Shown in pieces: positions 12,030-22,905 of a stretch of DNA of 64,000 nucleotides. Within the stretch, counting starts at the first letter, position 1; the number at the start of each line of letters is the position of its first letter. The notes under the pieces were generated by a model that had not been told where the DNA came from, searched no databases, and saw nothing but the letters and a program-made list of their open reading frames with translations. Location of the stretch: assembly GCA_036852015.1 (NCBI GenBank), contig JAANDG010000051.1, forward strand, positions 372,001-436,000, in the 5' to 3' direction. Source of the DNA: Pelodera strongyloides. Lineage: Eukaryota > Nematoda > Chromadorea > Rhabditida > Rhabditidae. Both the position numbers and the translations under genes were made by a program.

Positions 12030-15000
12030 ATATATGATTCGGTAACACGCACGCTCGTGATTGAACATAAAGCGGAACAATATAGGGATAGGAACTCACG
12101 CCCACTCAATACTACTCCCGGAAGCTATTCCTGGTAGCAAGTACAGGGGATTGTCGATTGGCATCAGCCGTTTTACTATACCTGAAGACGATTTTTTCAA
12201 GAAACAAGTCGTGCATTATGACCTTTGGAATCTGTACACAATTCACAACAATGGTGCCTAACAACAACGAGTTTGAAATATATTCCATACATACTGGATT
12301 TACGAACAAAAACAGTATGTGTTCATAAATTCATAGCAACAAGAAGCCCGAATACCAAAAAATATATAGAACTGCTTAGTGATATGAGGCAAACATACAA
12401 AAGGTAATAATAGTATTTTGAAATCTGACATACATTTCATCATTTAATGCAATATTATGTTAAAACATTAAACGCTTTCAATTATTAACCCATTCATGAT
12501 TCATCTGTGTTTGAAAAAAAACGTGCAAACCTGCAATGAAGTTGTTTTCTTCGATTGATTGAATAGTCAACGGCATTAGACCACAATTGTACAAAAAATT
12601 ATCAATGCATTCGTACATGCTTGTGTTGGAGTTCAGCGACACCAGGTAAAGACTGTCCTCAAATTCTGCGTGGTAAACTGCGGCACCTTCCCATTCAACT
12701 AAATGAAAGTTAAGATAAAGTTTGGCATTTCAAGGTTAGCCCCCCCCCCCCTTTTCTTGACGACTCCATCTGGTTCTCCGCGTCTAATATAGCAGGACGT
12801 AATATTTTTCCAAGTTTCACACGCAGCATTCACGCAGTAACGAGCAATTTACCATAGCCAGCCATATCCTCTATCACCCATTCGCGCTCATTGGCCACTG
12901 TGCTCTAATGGGCATGGCAATTGCGATAGATTATAGATTCCTGGGTAAGTGGGTATGGCTGTCAATGGTAGATTGCACGCTACTGCGTGAATGTTGAGTG
13001 TGAAAATTGGAAAAATATCGCATCCTACTATATTTAAAGGGAACAGCAACCCAGTTTTGCACGTAGGGCTTCAAAAAGCTTAGTTTTTGAAAATAACGTT
13101 AGTGAAAACCAAAATAAAGAAAAACTTTTACGTAAAAAGAATTTTTTATGAAGTCCCAAAAAAATCTCTTCAATATGGCATTTGATTCCCGTGGGCTGCT
13201 CTAATGGTAGAAATACTGGTTACCTGCCCAAAGAGTGTTTTTTAATTCCTATGGCTGCAACGCGACCGCTACACTGTAGACATCAAAGCAAGGGGGAGTG
13301 CGGCGCCGTCGAGAGAAAGATAAGAAAGAAGCGTACTAGCCGCGTGTTAACTCGATGTTTTTGAAACTACGGTATTTTTCGATAGCGTGTTATAAAATCT
13401 CTGTGGATTGATGGATTGATGTTCTATAAAATCTCTGTGGAGTGATGGATGGATTGATGGATTGAATTTGAATTGATGTTCGCTTTAACACGGAGAATCA
13501 GATGGAGTGATCAAAACAGGGTTACCTTAAAGGATCGCAGTCACTTAAATTTCGCCTTTTTACTTCAATTTTCAATAAATATAAAAAGATACCTAGAAAA
13601 ATACCTTTCCAATACCGATTTACAGAGCATTTATCACAGGGAAAGAAATCCCTTCGGTTGAGTTTTGATTTTAGACAAAATGGGGTGTTTTCTAAATCGC
13701 AGTGGGACTTGGCCGGTTGCCAATGATGACAAAACAAAGAAAAACCGGGGAAGAGGGAAAGTGTCTGCTCTACTGTCTCAGTTGTCGTTGTCATACTGTA
13801 CGTTATCAAAACACAACCGAGGGGACTTCTTTCCCTGAGTTAAATTTTCAGTAAATTGACACCGTAAATGTATTTTTCTATGTACCTTTTTATGTTTATG
13901 GATAACTGAAGTAAAAATACAAATTTGAAGTGACTGCGATCCTTTGAATGGGCTTGAGACTTTAATTGATCGCTTCAACTGTAGTCTTCATAGTTTATTT
14001 CACTTAAAACAATGAAAAAACAGTGTGTTTCAGCTATATATCTTAGCTTCCTTAGTTTATCTTGCAGTACAACTTTATCGGAAGATCGATCAATACTCAC
14101 CTTTTTTACCTAATATCTGCCCTAGGGAATAATTAAGGAATATTTTTTATGCTCTTTGTTTAAGTTTTCCTTTGTGCAATGAAACTAAAGCATAAAAACA
14201 AGGTGATTTTGTAGTGAACCCATCCCTCTAAGTAGGTCTGAACAACATTTTCGCATTTATGTTTATTTGCGGCCGCCATACATCCTGTGACTGAACGTTG
14301 CACCGCGTGCGAAATAAAATGGCGAGAGCGAAAGAGAAATAGAAAAATACGACGCAAGCGAAATAAAATTGCAGAAGAAATCGTATGAACGCCACTATGG
14401 TGTCAAACGATCCTTGAACGTCTATACTGTGTTGAGTTTTATTTAGCTAAAGGGATGGGGTCAATTCAAATCGCCCCGTACTTTATTTTTTTTTTTTGGT
14501 ATGAATTGTTCACCCCATAAAAATCATAATCAGTACAAAAGTTTCCAAATCGAGAATCCCAAAGTTTGTAGTTCGATGATATGGGATAGAAATCGCTCTT
14601 TAAAGGAGGAGGCTCACGAGAATGAAGTGCTCAAATAGTTTCCTTTTATCGACAGACGATGGTATTAAATACCGAAAGACATGCTTTACAAAGCAAAAGC
14701 TTTTAATTGGAAGGAGTAAATCAATGTAAAACTATGAAGTCTATATAAATTTTGGATCGTAGTAAGTAGTTGATTTCCATACTGGGCATGCAAATTTACA
14801 AGTCATTTTGCAAGCCGGCACAAAATTTGCATGCCCTCTATGAAAATCAACTATTTACTACGATCCAAAATTTGTATAGACTTTTTATAGATTTTTATAG
14901 ACCTTCCAATTAAAAGCTTTTGCTTTGTAAAGCATGTCTTTCGGAATTTAATACCATCATATTTCGATAAAAGTAAACCATTTGAGCACTTCATTGTCGT

Positions 15001-16992
15001 GAGCCTCGTCCTTTAGCTTTGTCACTATCTCAACATCATGGGATAGACTTGATCGTCGTGAGCCTCGTCCTTTAGCTTTGTCACTATCTCAACATCATGG
15101 GATAGACTTGATCGGAAGCTCCGTTCTATTCGACAGCTGGCGCACTGTAGTCACTATCTCAACATCTTTATCAATCGTTAACTCTCTTTGCCTATAACGC
15201 GATTTTCCTGCCAGCCACAGTGCACCAGCCGACGAACAAAAAAGTGCTTCCGGTCAAGTCTAATAGCCGCAAACTCGAACTCTGGGATCCTTGACGATTT
15301 GGAAACTTTTTGTACTTATTGGATTTTTATGGGGATGAACAATACATAACAAAAACAAAATACGCGGCGATTTGAATTGACCCCATCCCTTTAAAAAAAG
15401 GTCAACAGGCGTGCATTCGAGTATGAAAAAATTGAAAATACGCAAACAGATGACAGTAATGGCATTGAGATTGCTTGCAAATTTTCTGTAATTAAAGAGG
15501 AAATAAAAGGAATTTTGATAATTGGAGAACAGAGTAAAGAAGAGTCATTTAATATAATTATATATTAAATGTAGAGAAAGTGATCGTATCTTTATAATAA
15601 CACGACACCCCGTTTCGACCCTTAAATAGAATATTCGGAGACCGATTTAGGTTAGTCTGTCAATATGTAAACAGTTGAATGGTGGGCTTTGTCAAATAGC
15701 ATAGTAGCATTCAAAAAAAGCTCGTCAGCTTAAAACTCACAAAAAGGGGCGCCTTGAGATACAGGCGCCTGGACTGTATCACATGAGAAGTAGTTTTCTG
15801 ACTGGAAACGCATCAGTATGAAGTAGTTTTGAATCGGTGGTTGTACAGGACGATTTGGGTCATATGAGTCGACTTGCAGATCTAGCTGACAAGCTCCAGT
15901 CTCTGAACTTTAAGGATCGGTTGTAATTCATGAAGCAATCAATTAAAGTCTCAAGCCCATTTCAGGTAACCCCTGTTTTTGATGACTCCATCTGCTTATC
16001 CGTGTCAAATAGCATAGTAGCATTCAATCTGTTTCAAGTTTTATGTGCAACATTCACGCAGCATCGAGCAAGTTAACACATAGGGGTACCCACAAATTGT
16101 CACGACCAGGCACGCTGATTGGCTAATAACGCAAGTGCCACGCCCTAGGTAGCCTACTGGCCCATCACGCGTATGGGCGTGGCAATTGTGATTGATGCCT
16201 GGGTACCACTGGCTATGGTAAATTGTTGGTTACTGCGTAAGCAGTGCACATGAAAATTGGAAAAACATTGCATCCTACTCTATTTATGACACGGGTTATT
16301 AGATATATTGTTCATAAATAGGGGTGGCCTAGAATGGACCAGGTATTTGTTCTTTCAGTTAGTAACATGGAATCCTGAAACAGATAGAATATCGCAAGCA
16401 AAACAGCGTAATACCATACCGTCAAAATAAAATCCATAGCAAAATGTGGAATTTTGCGCAAGCGTCGTGTAAAAGCATCGATAAGAGCAGTCGTTTACCC
16501 GTGCCCGGCTAGCGGTCGGGTAGGTGGACTCGTTAATGTTAGTGAATTCAAAGATTGTTGTCATCGGAGCAGCGACGCATGACTGCAAAATGCAGATTGA
16601 CTTTGTAACATTATTCTTAATACACTTTGTTTCCTTTGGTTGGAATTACAAGCTCACCACAACACTGAATATCTACACCATTCCAACTTTATGGAGCGTG
16701 CATCTGTACAACTGAAGAAATTATTCTTACTGGAAAATGCTCAGCTGGAATTCTGGCAAAAAAATGCTTGTACCACCATGTCGCCGGGCAAAGTGGCTTT
16801 CAAAACAAAACAAATTAAACAATCTTGTGCACATCTTTTATGAATTTAGCAGTTTTTACCAAGCCTCAAAGTTGACAGTGATAAGTTGTAATGTGATTAT
16901 CCGAAAATGGTTTTAACTAGACTTACCTGCATAATGAAAAAGAGCAAAGGGAACACTTTTGCGGTCAAGCATAGGGCCGTCGTACAACGCAT
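11221..16992 (-). CDS. PAN/apple + C-type lectin domain secreted protein, copy D (intact)
   Basis: Seven exons: 16992..16927 (signal peptide, begins MRCTTALCLTAKVF), 16582..16420, 15902..15741, 12698..12531, 12181..12100, 11916..11835 and 11370..11221 (stop TGA). Phases agree throughout, giving 290 aa. The position homologous to the start codon of the other copies is ACG here. An in-frame ATG four codons upstream restores a 22-residue hydrophobic leader, so I placed the start there. The PAN-like half has CSYRC, FCYGFYF and TGACQL. The lectin half has SMYECIDN, FDFPWANGQP, HTCIM, NGNW and the closing C...GLCIG. The EPN/QPD-type motif is QPL and WND is missing. Exons 2-4 and 6 keep the lengths of copy A (163, 162 against 153, 168, 82). 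Exon 5 is 12 nt shorter. Intron 3 is packed with foldback elements. Confidence 0.78.
11937..12034. repeat. (TA)n microsatellite
   Basis: Nearly pure AT dinucleotide run with a few TT interruptions, in intron 5 of copy D. Confidence 0.95.
13034..13488. mobile_element. Interspersed element, family 8 (TTAA-ended)
   Basis: Begins TTAAAGGGAACAGCAACCCA and ends TTCGCTTTAA. It is related to 59,645-60,065 and to part of 17,131-17,613 (shared blocks around the AGGGCTCAAAAA-type stretch, the AGAAAGA..CGTACTAG block and the TTTTTGAA.CTACGGTATTTTT block). No ORF. Confidence 0.65.
13527..13948. mobile_element. Foldback MITE, family 3
   Basis: Starts TTAAAGGATCGCAGTCACTT and ends with the inverse AAGTGACTGCGATCCTTTGAA. 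A second copy is at 22,338-22,773. Confidence 0.85.
13985..14233. mobile_element. Half copy of foldback family 2
   Basis: Matches the right arm of 5,916-6,389 (CAGTGTGTTTCAGC... to GTAGTGAACCCATCCCTCTAA). The left arm is missing, and a family 3 element ends about 35 bp before it. Confidence 0.8.
14447..15394. mobile_element. Foldback MITE, family 4, carrying a nested family 5 element
   Basis: The outer ends are AAAGGGATGGGGTCAATTCA and its inverse, finishing CCCCATCCCTTTAA. Inside it lies a second complete foldback (14,600-15,015) with ends TTAAAGGAGGAGGCTCACGA / GTGAGCCTCGTCCTTTAG, so the inner one inserted later. All of it lies in intron 3 of copy D. Confidence 0.8.
14996..15113. repeat. 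59-bp tandem duplication at the end of a nested MITE
   Basis: Two perfect adjacent copies (14,996-15,054 and 15,055-15,113), each starting GTCGTGAGCCTCGTCC. The unit includes the right end of the nested family 5 element plus flank. Confidence 0.9.
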
Positions 16993-17070
16993 GATATCTC
17001 GATGTGATTGGTACCTGTACCGTGCGAAGCACGCGCACACTTGGATTTTTAGTTCTTAAATCAACGTAGG

Positions 17071-17089
17071 GCACTTTGTTGCTAGGAAC
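17071..17089 (-). promoter_or_regulatory. Conserved upstream element of copy D
   Basis: Minus strand GTTCCTAGCAACAAAGTGC, 79 bp upstream of the copy D start. A partial second copy (GTTCCTAGCAACAAAG) is at 17,191-17,206 within the inserted segment. Confidence 0.5.
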
Positions 17090-17130
17090 CACATCCACGG
17101 ACAGTTACTAACTACATCGCCCACAGTAGT

Positions 17131-17613
17131 TCAAGGGGGGGGGTCAAATAGTTCAGTATAAATCAACGTGTGAATGGACGGTGCTTTGTGCTTTGTTGCT
17201 AGGAACAAACGGCCAAATAAAGGGCATGTCAAGGGGGATTCTGCGCAGAAAGGCATCTCCTGGCGCAGACTAAGTAAATCTCGAAAGACGCCCAATACAG
17301 TAAACCCATAAAAATGGCGCCAGAATAAAATGTTTGAGATTTTGTCATAAACGTGAACAAAACCCGCCGCAACGCAAGCAAATGGGTGCGTTGCGGCGAG
17401 CCGGTAATTCAACGCGTCCCATGGACAGGGATTTGGCTTAGCTATGTCCACACGACTCGAATCCCATACTGAAGGAGTTTTTTGGATGGGTTTGAAATTG
17501 TTTTTCTTCTTACATGAAAGTTTTTGTTTATTTTTATTTTCACTTTCCTTACCTTCAAAACGCAAGCTTTTTTTTTGAGCCCAACATGCAGGGCGGCTTG
17601 GCGTTCCCTTTAA
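17131..17613 (-). mobile_element. Insertion with family 8 sequence
   Basis: Read on the minus strand, the right end begins TTAAAGGGAACGCCAAG and continues with the GCATGTTGGGCTCAAAAA block shared with 59,645-60,065. Only the right end is certain. The left limit is inferred from the break in similarity to the C/A promoter. Confidence 0.5.
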
Positions 17614-18563
17614 GAAGAACTGCAGCGTCCACAGCAATTCAAGGAAGGGAATTCGCGAAGGAAAACTTCTAGAAGGTGATGCAAAAAGAACTATGTTTTA
17701 CACATTGATATTGGATCTTAATTTTTTTGTGGTTTACGTTAGAATGTTAGGGCTGACTGTGAGGAAAAAAAGCAGCATGTGTTATATAAAGAGGATACAG
17801 TAGAACCATTTTACCATTTTAGAATGGCAGGAACTGCTGGATAAACTATTTACTGAACTACGAAAATAAAATCTTCTAATATATAAGGGGAAAGTATTTA
17901 CTTTTTTGTTTGAAGCCGAGTGTGAACGCAACGGACTTTAAAATAACTAAAGGCTATAAAAGGAGAGCCGGAGCACCGTCTTGAGCAAGCGAAATTCGTA
18001 TTTTTTCATGCTTTTTCAAGATACGTTGCAAATGTTTCACATAAGTGTGCTCACTGATGTTTCTGAATTTTAGACTTTGAAAGTCGCCTCAGGCGGCGGT
18101 AGCCGTCTGGTCCTTCATAATTTGAGGAGCGCTTCTTTTTTTCTTGGTAGCGCGATAGCGCTAACATAGTTTGGGTTACATCAGAGAGACCTTTTTCCAG
18201 TTTCCACCCTGCGTTTGTTTATTCTTCGTTTTCTCTTCACTTTACATTTCACATTTTACTAACCCTTATAGAGAAACTCAAACTACGCCCAGGCGCACCA
18301 AAGAGAACATATATTTTTTATTTATTCATCATTTGGATAAAGAGTGTTTACTATACTACATACAAAATACAAACTATGGTTCAACCGGTTTCATCACCGT
18401 GAAGCTTTTCAAGTTTTACTTGTCATTATAAACCACTCAGGAATTAAACTGTGGATTTCACCCTCCCTGAAAAAAGGCTCTCCCGTTGGCTACTGTTGAT
18501 TGATTGTTGCCTAGATCCAGTATTCGCTCATAATGTAAAAGATAATTCAGGTGCGTAGTCCTA

Positions 18564-18589
18564 GTTCTTAGCAACAAAGTGGCTTACGA
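18564..18589 (+). promoter_or_regulatory. Conserved upstream element of copy B
   Basis: GTTCTTAGCAACAAAGTGGC followed by TTACGA, 115 bp upstream of the copy B start. Nearly identical to the element of copy A. Confidence 0.5.
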
Positions 18590-21427
18590 TGTTCGCCGAT
18601 TTCAATTTTTTTGCTGAAATTGGTGCTAGAAATTTAACACACAGCTGGTCGTACGGCGGCCTTCTTATCACCGTACCACTTCCACTTGCTCTAAAATCTA
18701 AGCATGGCTCTAAACTCGTCCGCAAAAGTCCATATTTTACTCCTTTGCATTGTTTGCGTAAGTTGATACGGTAAGCACGTAGGGTGGTGCTCTATTGCAT
18801 TACGTAAGGATTGTCTAAAGTAACATGCATAAAACCAAAATGTGCCGTCTGCTAATATGTTGAAGTTCTGAACCATGAGATCTGACGTGTTTAGTATAAC
18901 AACAGACTAAGAATGTTCCAGTATTGTTGAGACACGATCCCTTATGGGAGAAGATGTAGATAGCCAATGTAGATCTTCGAGCATTTACTACTCCCGGAAC
19001 AAACACCACGTTGAACATATGTGAAATTATTCCGCCCTGATAATGCCCTACTGACGAATCTTTGCCAGTAAAAACAATTTTACATATGTGCCTTTGATGA
19101 TTATTCCAGAAGTCGTAAATGCTCGAAGATCTACCGGCTGCATAGTAGCATATGCTAACTAAATTGAACTACACAGCAAATATTTTCATGCACATGAGAA
19201 ATTTACATTTTTAGTCAGTTGTCGCTAGCCCGTTGCCCACATACTTTCAACGGGTCAATATTGACCAGTCCACATTCAAAACCGCCAGCCCGACACTGGT
19301 AAAAAAATGTGCATACCAGTGTCTTTACACTAGCTATGCGCAAAATTTTACGTTTTGCTACGGATTTTTCTTTAGTGGTGGGTGTTTACGCTTCTTTGCT
19401 AGTAATATATTAACTGTTTTATCAAATTTAAATCAAAGCTCAAAGCAAATTAAACTGATTTTTCTGATGTTACCAACAGATTCACTATTCCCTGTTGGTA
19501 GGAAATCGCAGCTACTAATTTAAAAAATTCAGAGACTGGGGACTGCGAGCTAGACCTGCAAGTCGACTTCTATGACCCAGATCGTGTTATCCCGCCTCCG
19601 ATTTCAAATTACTTTCAATTGTTGCGATTACAATCAACCGTCCCATCATGTCACGTTAAGCCCGACGCCGTACAACAAGGAAGAACGTTCTGTGAGTTCG
19701 AGTTGCTGTCACTACGGTTGGACAGTGAGTCGTTTGCTTAATTGCCGAATCAGGATTCCGTTCAGCACCCAAGTTTTGAATGTGACATTTTTTTTTCCAT
19801 TGGTATGAGCAGACTAAAAGTTAGTATTTTCGCTGTGGTGCTGTTCGGGAGAAAGGCTGGCATGAAAGAGGCGTATGGGGCATGCATACTATTACGCTAT
19901 TTGCATCGTCATCAAATTCAAGTCCAGTATCCTAGCAAAACGACTATGGTCCGAATCGTCCGAAGAATCTCATAATTATACCGTAAGTATTTAATATTTA
20001 ATTTATATGTAGGACACTAGACTGCATTTTTTTTTTACTTTCTTAATTCAGTTGAATGGATGTCTACTGACGTGTATCACGCGGAGTTCGAAGATCACTT
20101 CTATCTGTTCACGAAATATTCTCAAGCAAGCATGTAAGTGCTTAGATGGACTAGTGTACTATTGCGGTATAATGCCGCTGACCATTGATTCAATCGAGGA
20201 AAATAACTTCATAGCAGGTACACATTAATGACATGTGGCCCATAAATCGGGGATAGTGTTTCTGGTTGTACTTATTTGTTTGAATGCATTTGGATGTATG
20301 TGTGCATAAAAAAAGTTTTCGCCTTCATATGCGTCCCCATCTTTTGCATGCGTCCTGTGTATGCGTCCCAATCTTGTGAAGGTACTTCTTTAAAAAATTT
20401 GCACCCTGAGTGTGTTTTTGATTGCATAACCTATGCTTATGATGTATTGCGTATGATATTGCTTCCTCATGTTTATGGAGAAATCGTTTTCAGATTTGGT
20501 TAATCGCCTGCTACCGGTAGGTAACCCCGGATACTTATTGCCGGGAAAAGCTACAGGCAACCCTGGTGCGGGAGCCATTTCATGGGAGTGAGTTTGTTAC
20601 AACTGTCTCTAGGTTAACAATATTGTGTAGTTAGATCATTCAGAAAAGGTAGTACCTAAACAATTGAACACCGGAAGCAAGTTAAAGCCCAACTCCTCCC
20701 CTCCTCTCCTGATTGTGAGTGATTTGTTTACGCACAATAAGTTTAGATACAACGAATTCAACACACCAACAACCGAGTTTGATTTTCCATGGGCAAGCGG
20801 CCAGCCTGTTATTGGAAGTAATTGCATATTGGTGAGAAATTTTCTGGTAGAGAGTTATAATTGAAAAATACCTCACCTCAATGTCTCGGTGAAGTCTTTT
20901 GCCCACCTCGATGCCACCAGCGAACCAGTCAGGATGGATAACTCTCCTTACGCTGTGCTTCCTCTTGACAATGCTCGTATCATCCAAGTAAAGATGGCCA
21001 TCCTTAAAGTACGAAGCAAACTTACGCTCTACAGTGATGTACATACGAGAAAAACAACGGTTAAAACAAAGAAAAAGTTTCTAAAGCTCAAAAGTAATGA
21101 AAGAAGGCGCCGCAGTATAAAATACTTGAAACATCGCAAACAAAGAGCCGTCACGCTATTCTCGAATGCACATAACAATATGAGTACAGCAATCAATCAA
21201 TTACCGCGCACGCAGCCTCCTCAACGCTCTTCGGTCTATATTTTAGGAAACAACATTTGTGATGTTTACCTAACGCAAAAAAATGACTGTTTTTCAAACA
21301 TTCGCATCCGATTTTTAAAGTTTGTATATGCAATGAAAAAAACGAAATCTTTGTTTATGATTTTGTTTTTATGTGCACAACGAAAGCCGTTCATAAAGAA
21401 AATTTCCAACGAAAGAGCATAAAAATC

Positions 21428-21515
21428 TTTCCCGCTGGCGAGATTCGAACCCACAGCATCACACAAACTCTCGATTCACAGTCCAAAGCTCTACCTGTTG
21501 AGCTATGCGCTATGC
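21428..21515 (-). tRNA. tRNA-like sequence (probable pseudo-tRNA or tRNA-derived repeat)
   Basis: On the minus strand a D-arm/A-box (TAGCTCAACAGGTAGAGC) is followed by an anticodon-like loop CTGTGAA. Next come a ~15-nt extra arm and a T-arm/B-box (GTGGGTTCGAATCTCGC). The loop would present GTG (His), but the extra arm is class II length and the acceptor strands do not pair. I therefore favour a degenerate tRNA or a SINE head over a functional tRNA gene. It lies antisense in the last intron of copy B. Confidence 0.5.
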
Positions 21516-22120
21516 TACCTTATCTTATAACCCTCTGCTCTACATAGATCTACATAGAGCACCTTAAATGGCAAATGCATTGTACATTTGTCGAATGGAG
21601 ATCCAGTCTCATATTATACGTTTCCACAATCAACTGAATTTTACCAGAGGAAAAGAGAGCGCGAGAGAGTGAGAAAGAGAGTGATAGGTGAGATAAGCTT
21701 GCAAATGGAGAGAAACAGTAAGAATACCGAAAGTTACCCTTCTACCTTCGTAGAAATTCCGTTTTTAAATAGGGAAACAATCGGCCGAAGGCCGATTCCT
21801 CCAGTCGGAGAGCCCATAGGCCATAGGGATCTTCGAACGGCTGGTGTAATAATACGAGTCATATTATTATTTGTTGGATATAATGTGTTTGAATATAAAT
21901 ATAGAACACATATTTAGCCACATTCTATCCATAGCGCACAAAAGAATGAACACAACACAAAGCTAGTGACAGGTGTTTCTCGTGTGTTGATGTAAACATA
22001 GAGACTACGAGCCAACATGTGATTGTAAACTAATTGTGAAATATAAAGATAATATAGGAATAATAATTACTATCACATATTGACTCGTATGTCTTACAAT
22101 ACAAAGCAAAATAAAGGTCT

Positions 22121-22177
22121 GGACTATTAAATATAATTGTAAATTACCCTTTCACGGCGGAATTATATCGTAGACGA
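22121..22177 (+). repeat. Partial duplicate of the copy B 3' end
   Basis: GACTATTAA followed by AATTGTAAATTACCCTTTCA and GGCG..ATATCGTAGACGA recurs at the real exon 7 stop and 3' flank (22,897-22,975). This looks like a decayed duplicate of the gene's tail lying in its own last intron. Confidence 0.6.
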
Positions 22178-22207
22178 TATAATTGGAACGTCCCTTGGGC
22201 ACCAGCG

Positions 22208-22343
22208 TTCTTATGCTTCATATGCAAATGAGCATAATTTAGAATAGAAAATCCACAACAATTTGACCCCAATTGGCATAAATGCATAAGAAATCAGTTG
22301 TCCAGGACGCGTTTCAAAAACCGACCGCTGTTTCGCTTTAAAG
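22208..22343. mobile_element. Right part of a family 1 MITE
   Basis: Ends CGTTTCAAAAACCGACCGCT...GCTTTAA. The left end is missing. Its terminal TTAA is shared with the adjoining family 3 element. Confidence 0.8.
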
Positions 22344-22773
22344 GAAGGCAGTCACTTCAAATTCAACTTTTGTATTCGATTTTTATTAGATGCAAGAATA
22401 TTTATAAAACAATATGCAGCCAGTAAAAAGCCGCATAAAGGCGAACTCAGGGAGAGAAATCAATGAAAATGGGTTTTGGTAAATGACCGTGGCGTGGCCG
22501 GTGCATATATGCAATTGTCAGGGGTACTTGGAGAGTGAACAGCCTGCAGTGTTACACCTGGTGCGTGGTTTATCACTGCAGGGTATTTATTATGTAACTC
22601 TATACGGGCAATTATAAACTACGGTATACTACTAAAACTCATACACAGGGATTTCTCTCCCTGAGTTCGTTTTGCCGTACTTTAATGCTGGAATCGTAGT
22701 TTTCTTCACATATTTGAATACTTAATGAAAAACGAATAAAAAATACGAATTTGTAGTGACTGCTATCCTTTAA
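22338..22773. mobile_element. Foldback MITE, family 3
   Basis: Starts TTAAAGGAAGGCAGTCACTT and ends AGTGACTGCTATCCTTTAA. Palindromic arms. It ends 21 bp before exon 7 of copy B. Confidence 0.85.
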
Positions 22774-22905
22774 TATATTTAACATTTTCTTTAGGGAGAC
22801 GAAAACGGTGAGTGGAAAACTGTAGATTGTGCTGTTGGAGGGATATGCATCGGAAAAATCAACAAATACTCATTGATGAAAGACTCCAGTGCCCTCGACT
22901 ATTAA

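Larger units (their letters stand above)
16993..18703. promoter_or_regulatory. Shared divergent promoter region of copies D and B
   Basis: Lies between the divergent starts of D (minus) and B (plus). Compared with the C/A promoter, sequence conserved around 17,075-17,130 resumes at about 17,637 (AAGGGAATTCG). The material between therefore looks inserted, and it includes a family 8 fragment. I see no coding exon, although the inserted part stays open in one frame. Confidence 0.5.
18704..22905 (+). pseudogene. PAN/apple + C-type lectin gene, copy B, frameshifted in exon 4
   Basis: Seven exons homologous to copy A: 18704-18757 (signal peptide MALNSSAKVHILLLCIVC), 19215-19377, 19533-19691, 20052-20217, 20494-20587, 20747-20831 and 22795-22905. 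Splice sites are intact. Exon 4 is 166 nt instead of the 168 nt seen in both A and D, which produces an in-frame TAA at 20,135-20,137. Downstream of the break the other frame still encodes the conserved TIDSIEENNF lectin helix, and exons 5-7 stay open (NPGYLLPGKATG, FDFPWASGQP, GDENGEW, GGICIGKI). It is therefore either a young pseudogene or carries a sequencing error. The last intron (20,832-22,794) holds a tRNA-like sequence and two MITEs. Confidence 0.72.

Noticed and set aside
17131..17637. 168-aa minus-strand frame
   Set aside because: It overlaps inserted family 8 repeat sequence in the D/B promoter region. No splice or domain support, and related copies at 13 kb and 59.6 kb do not keep it open.
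20889..21422. 177-aa plus-strand frame, and a 120-aa minus-strand frame over 20,682-21,044
   Set aside because: Both lie in the last intron of lectin copy B (the minus frame also overlaps exon 6). Basic, low-complexity composition, no recognised domain, and no promoter or splice context.
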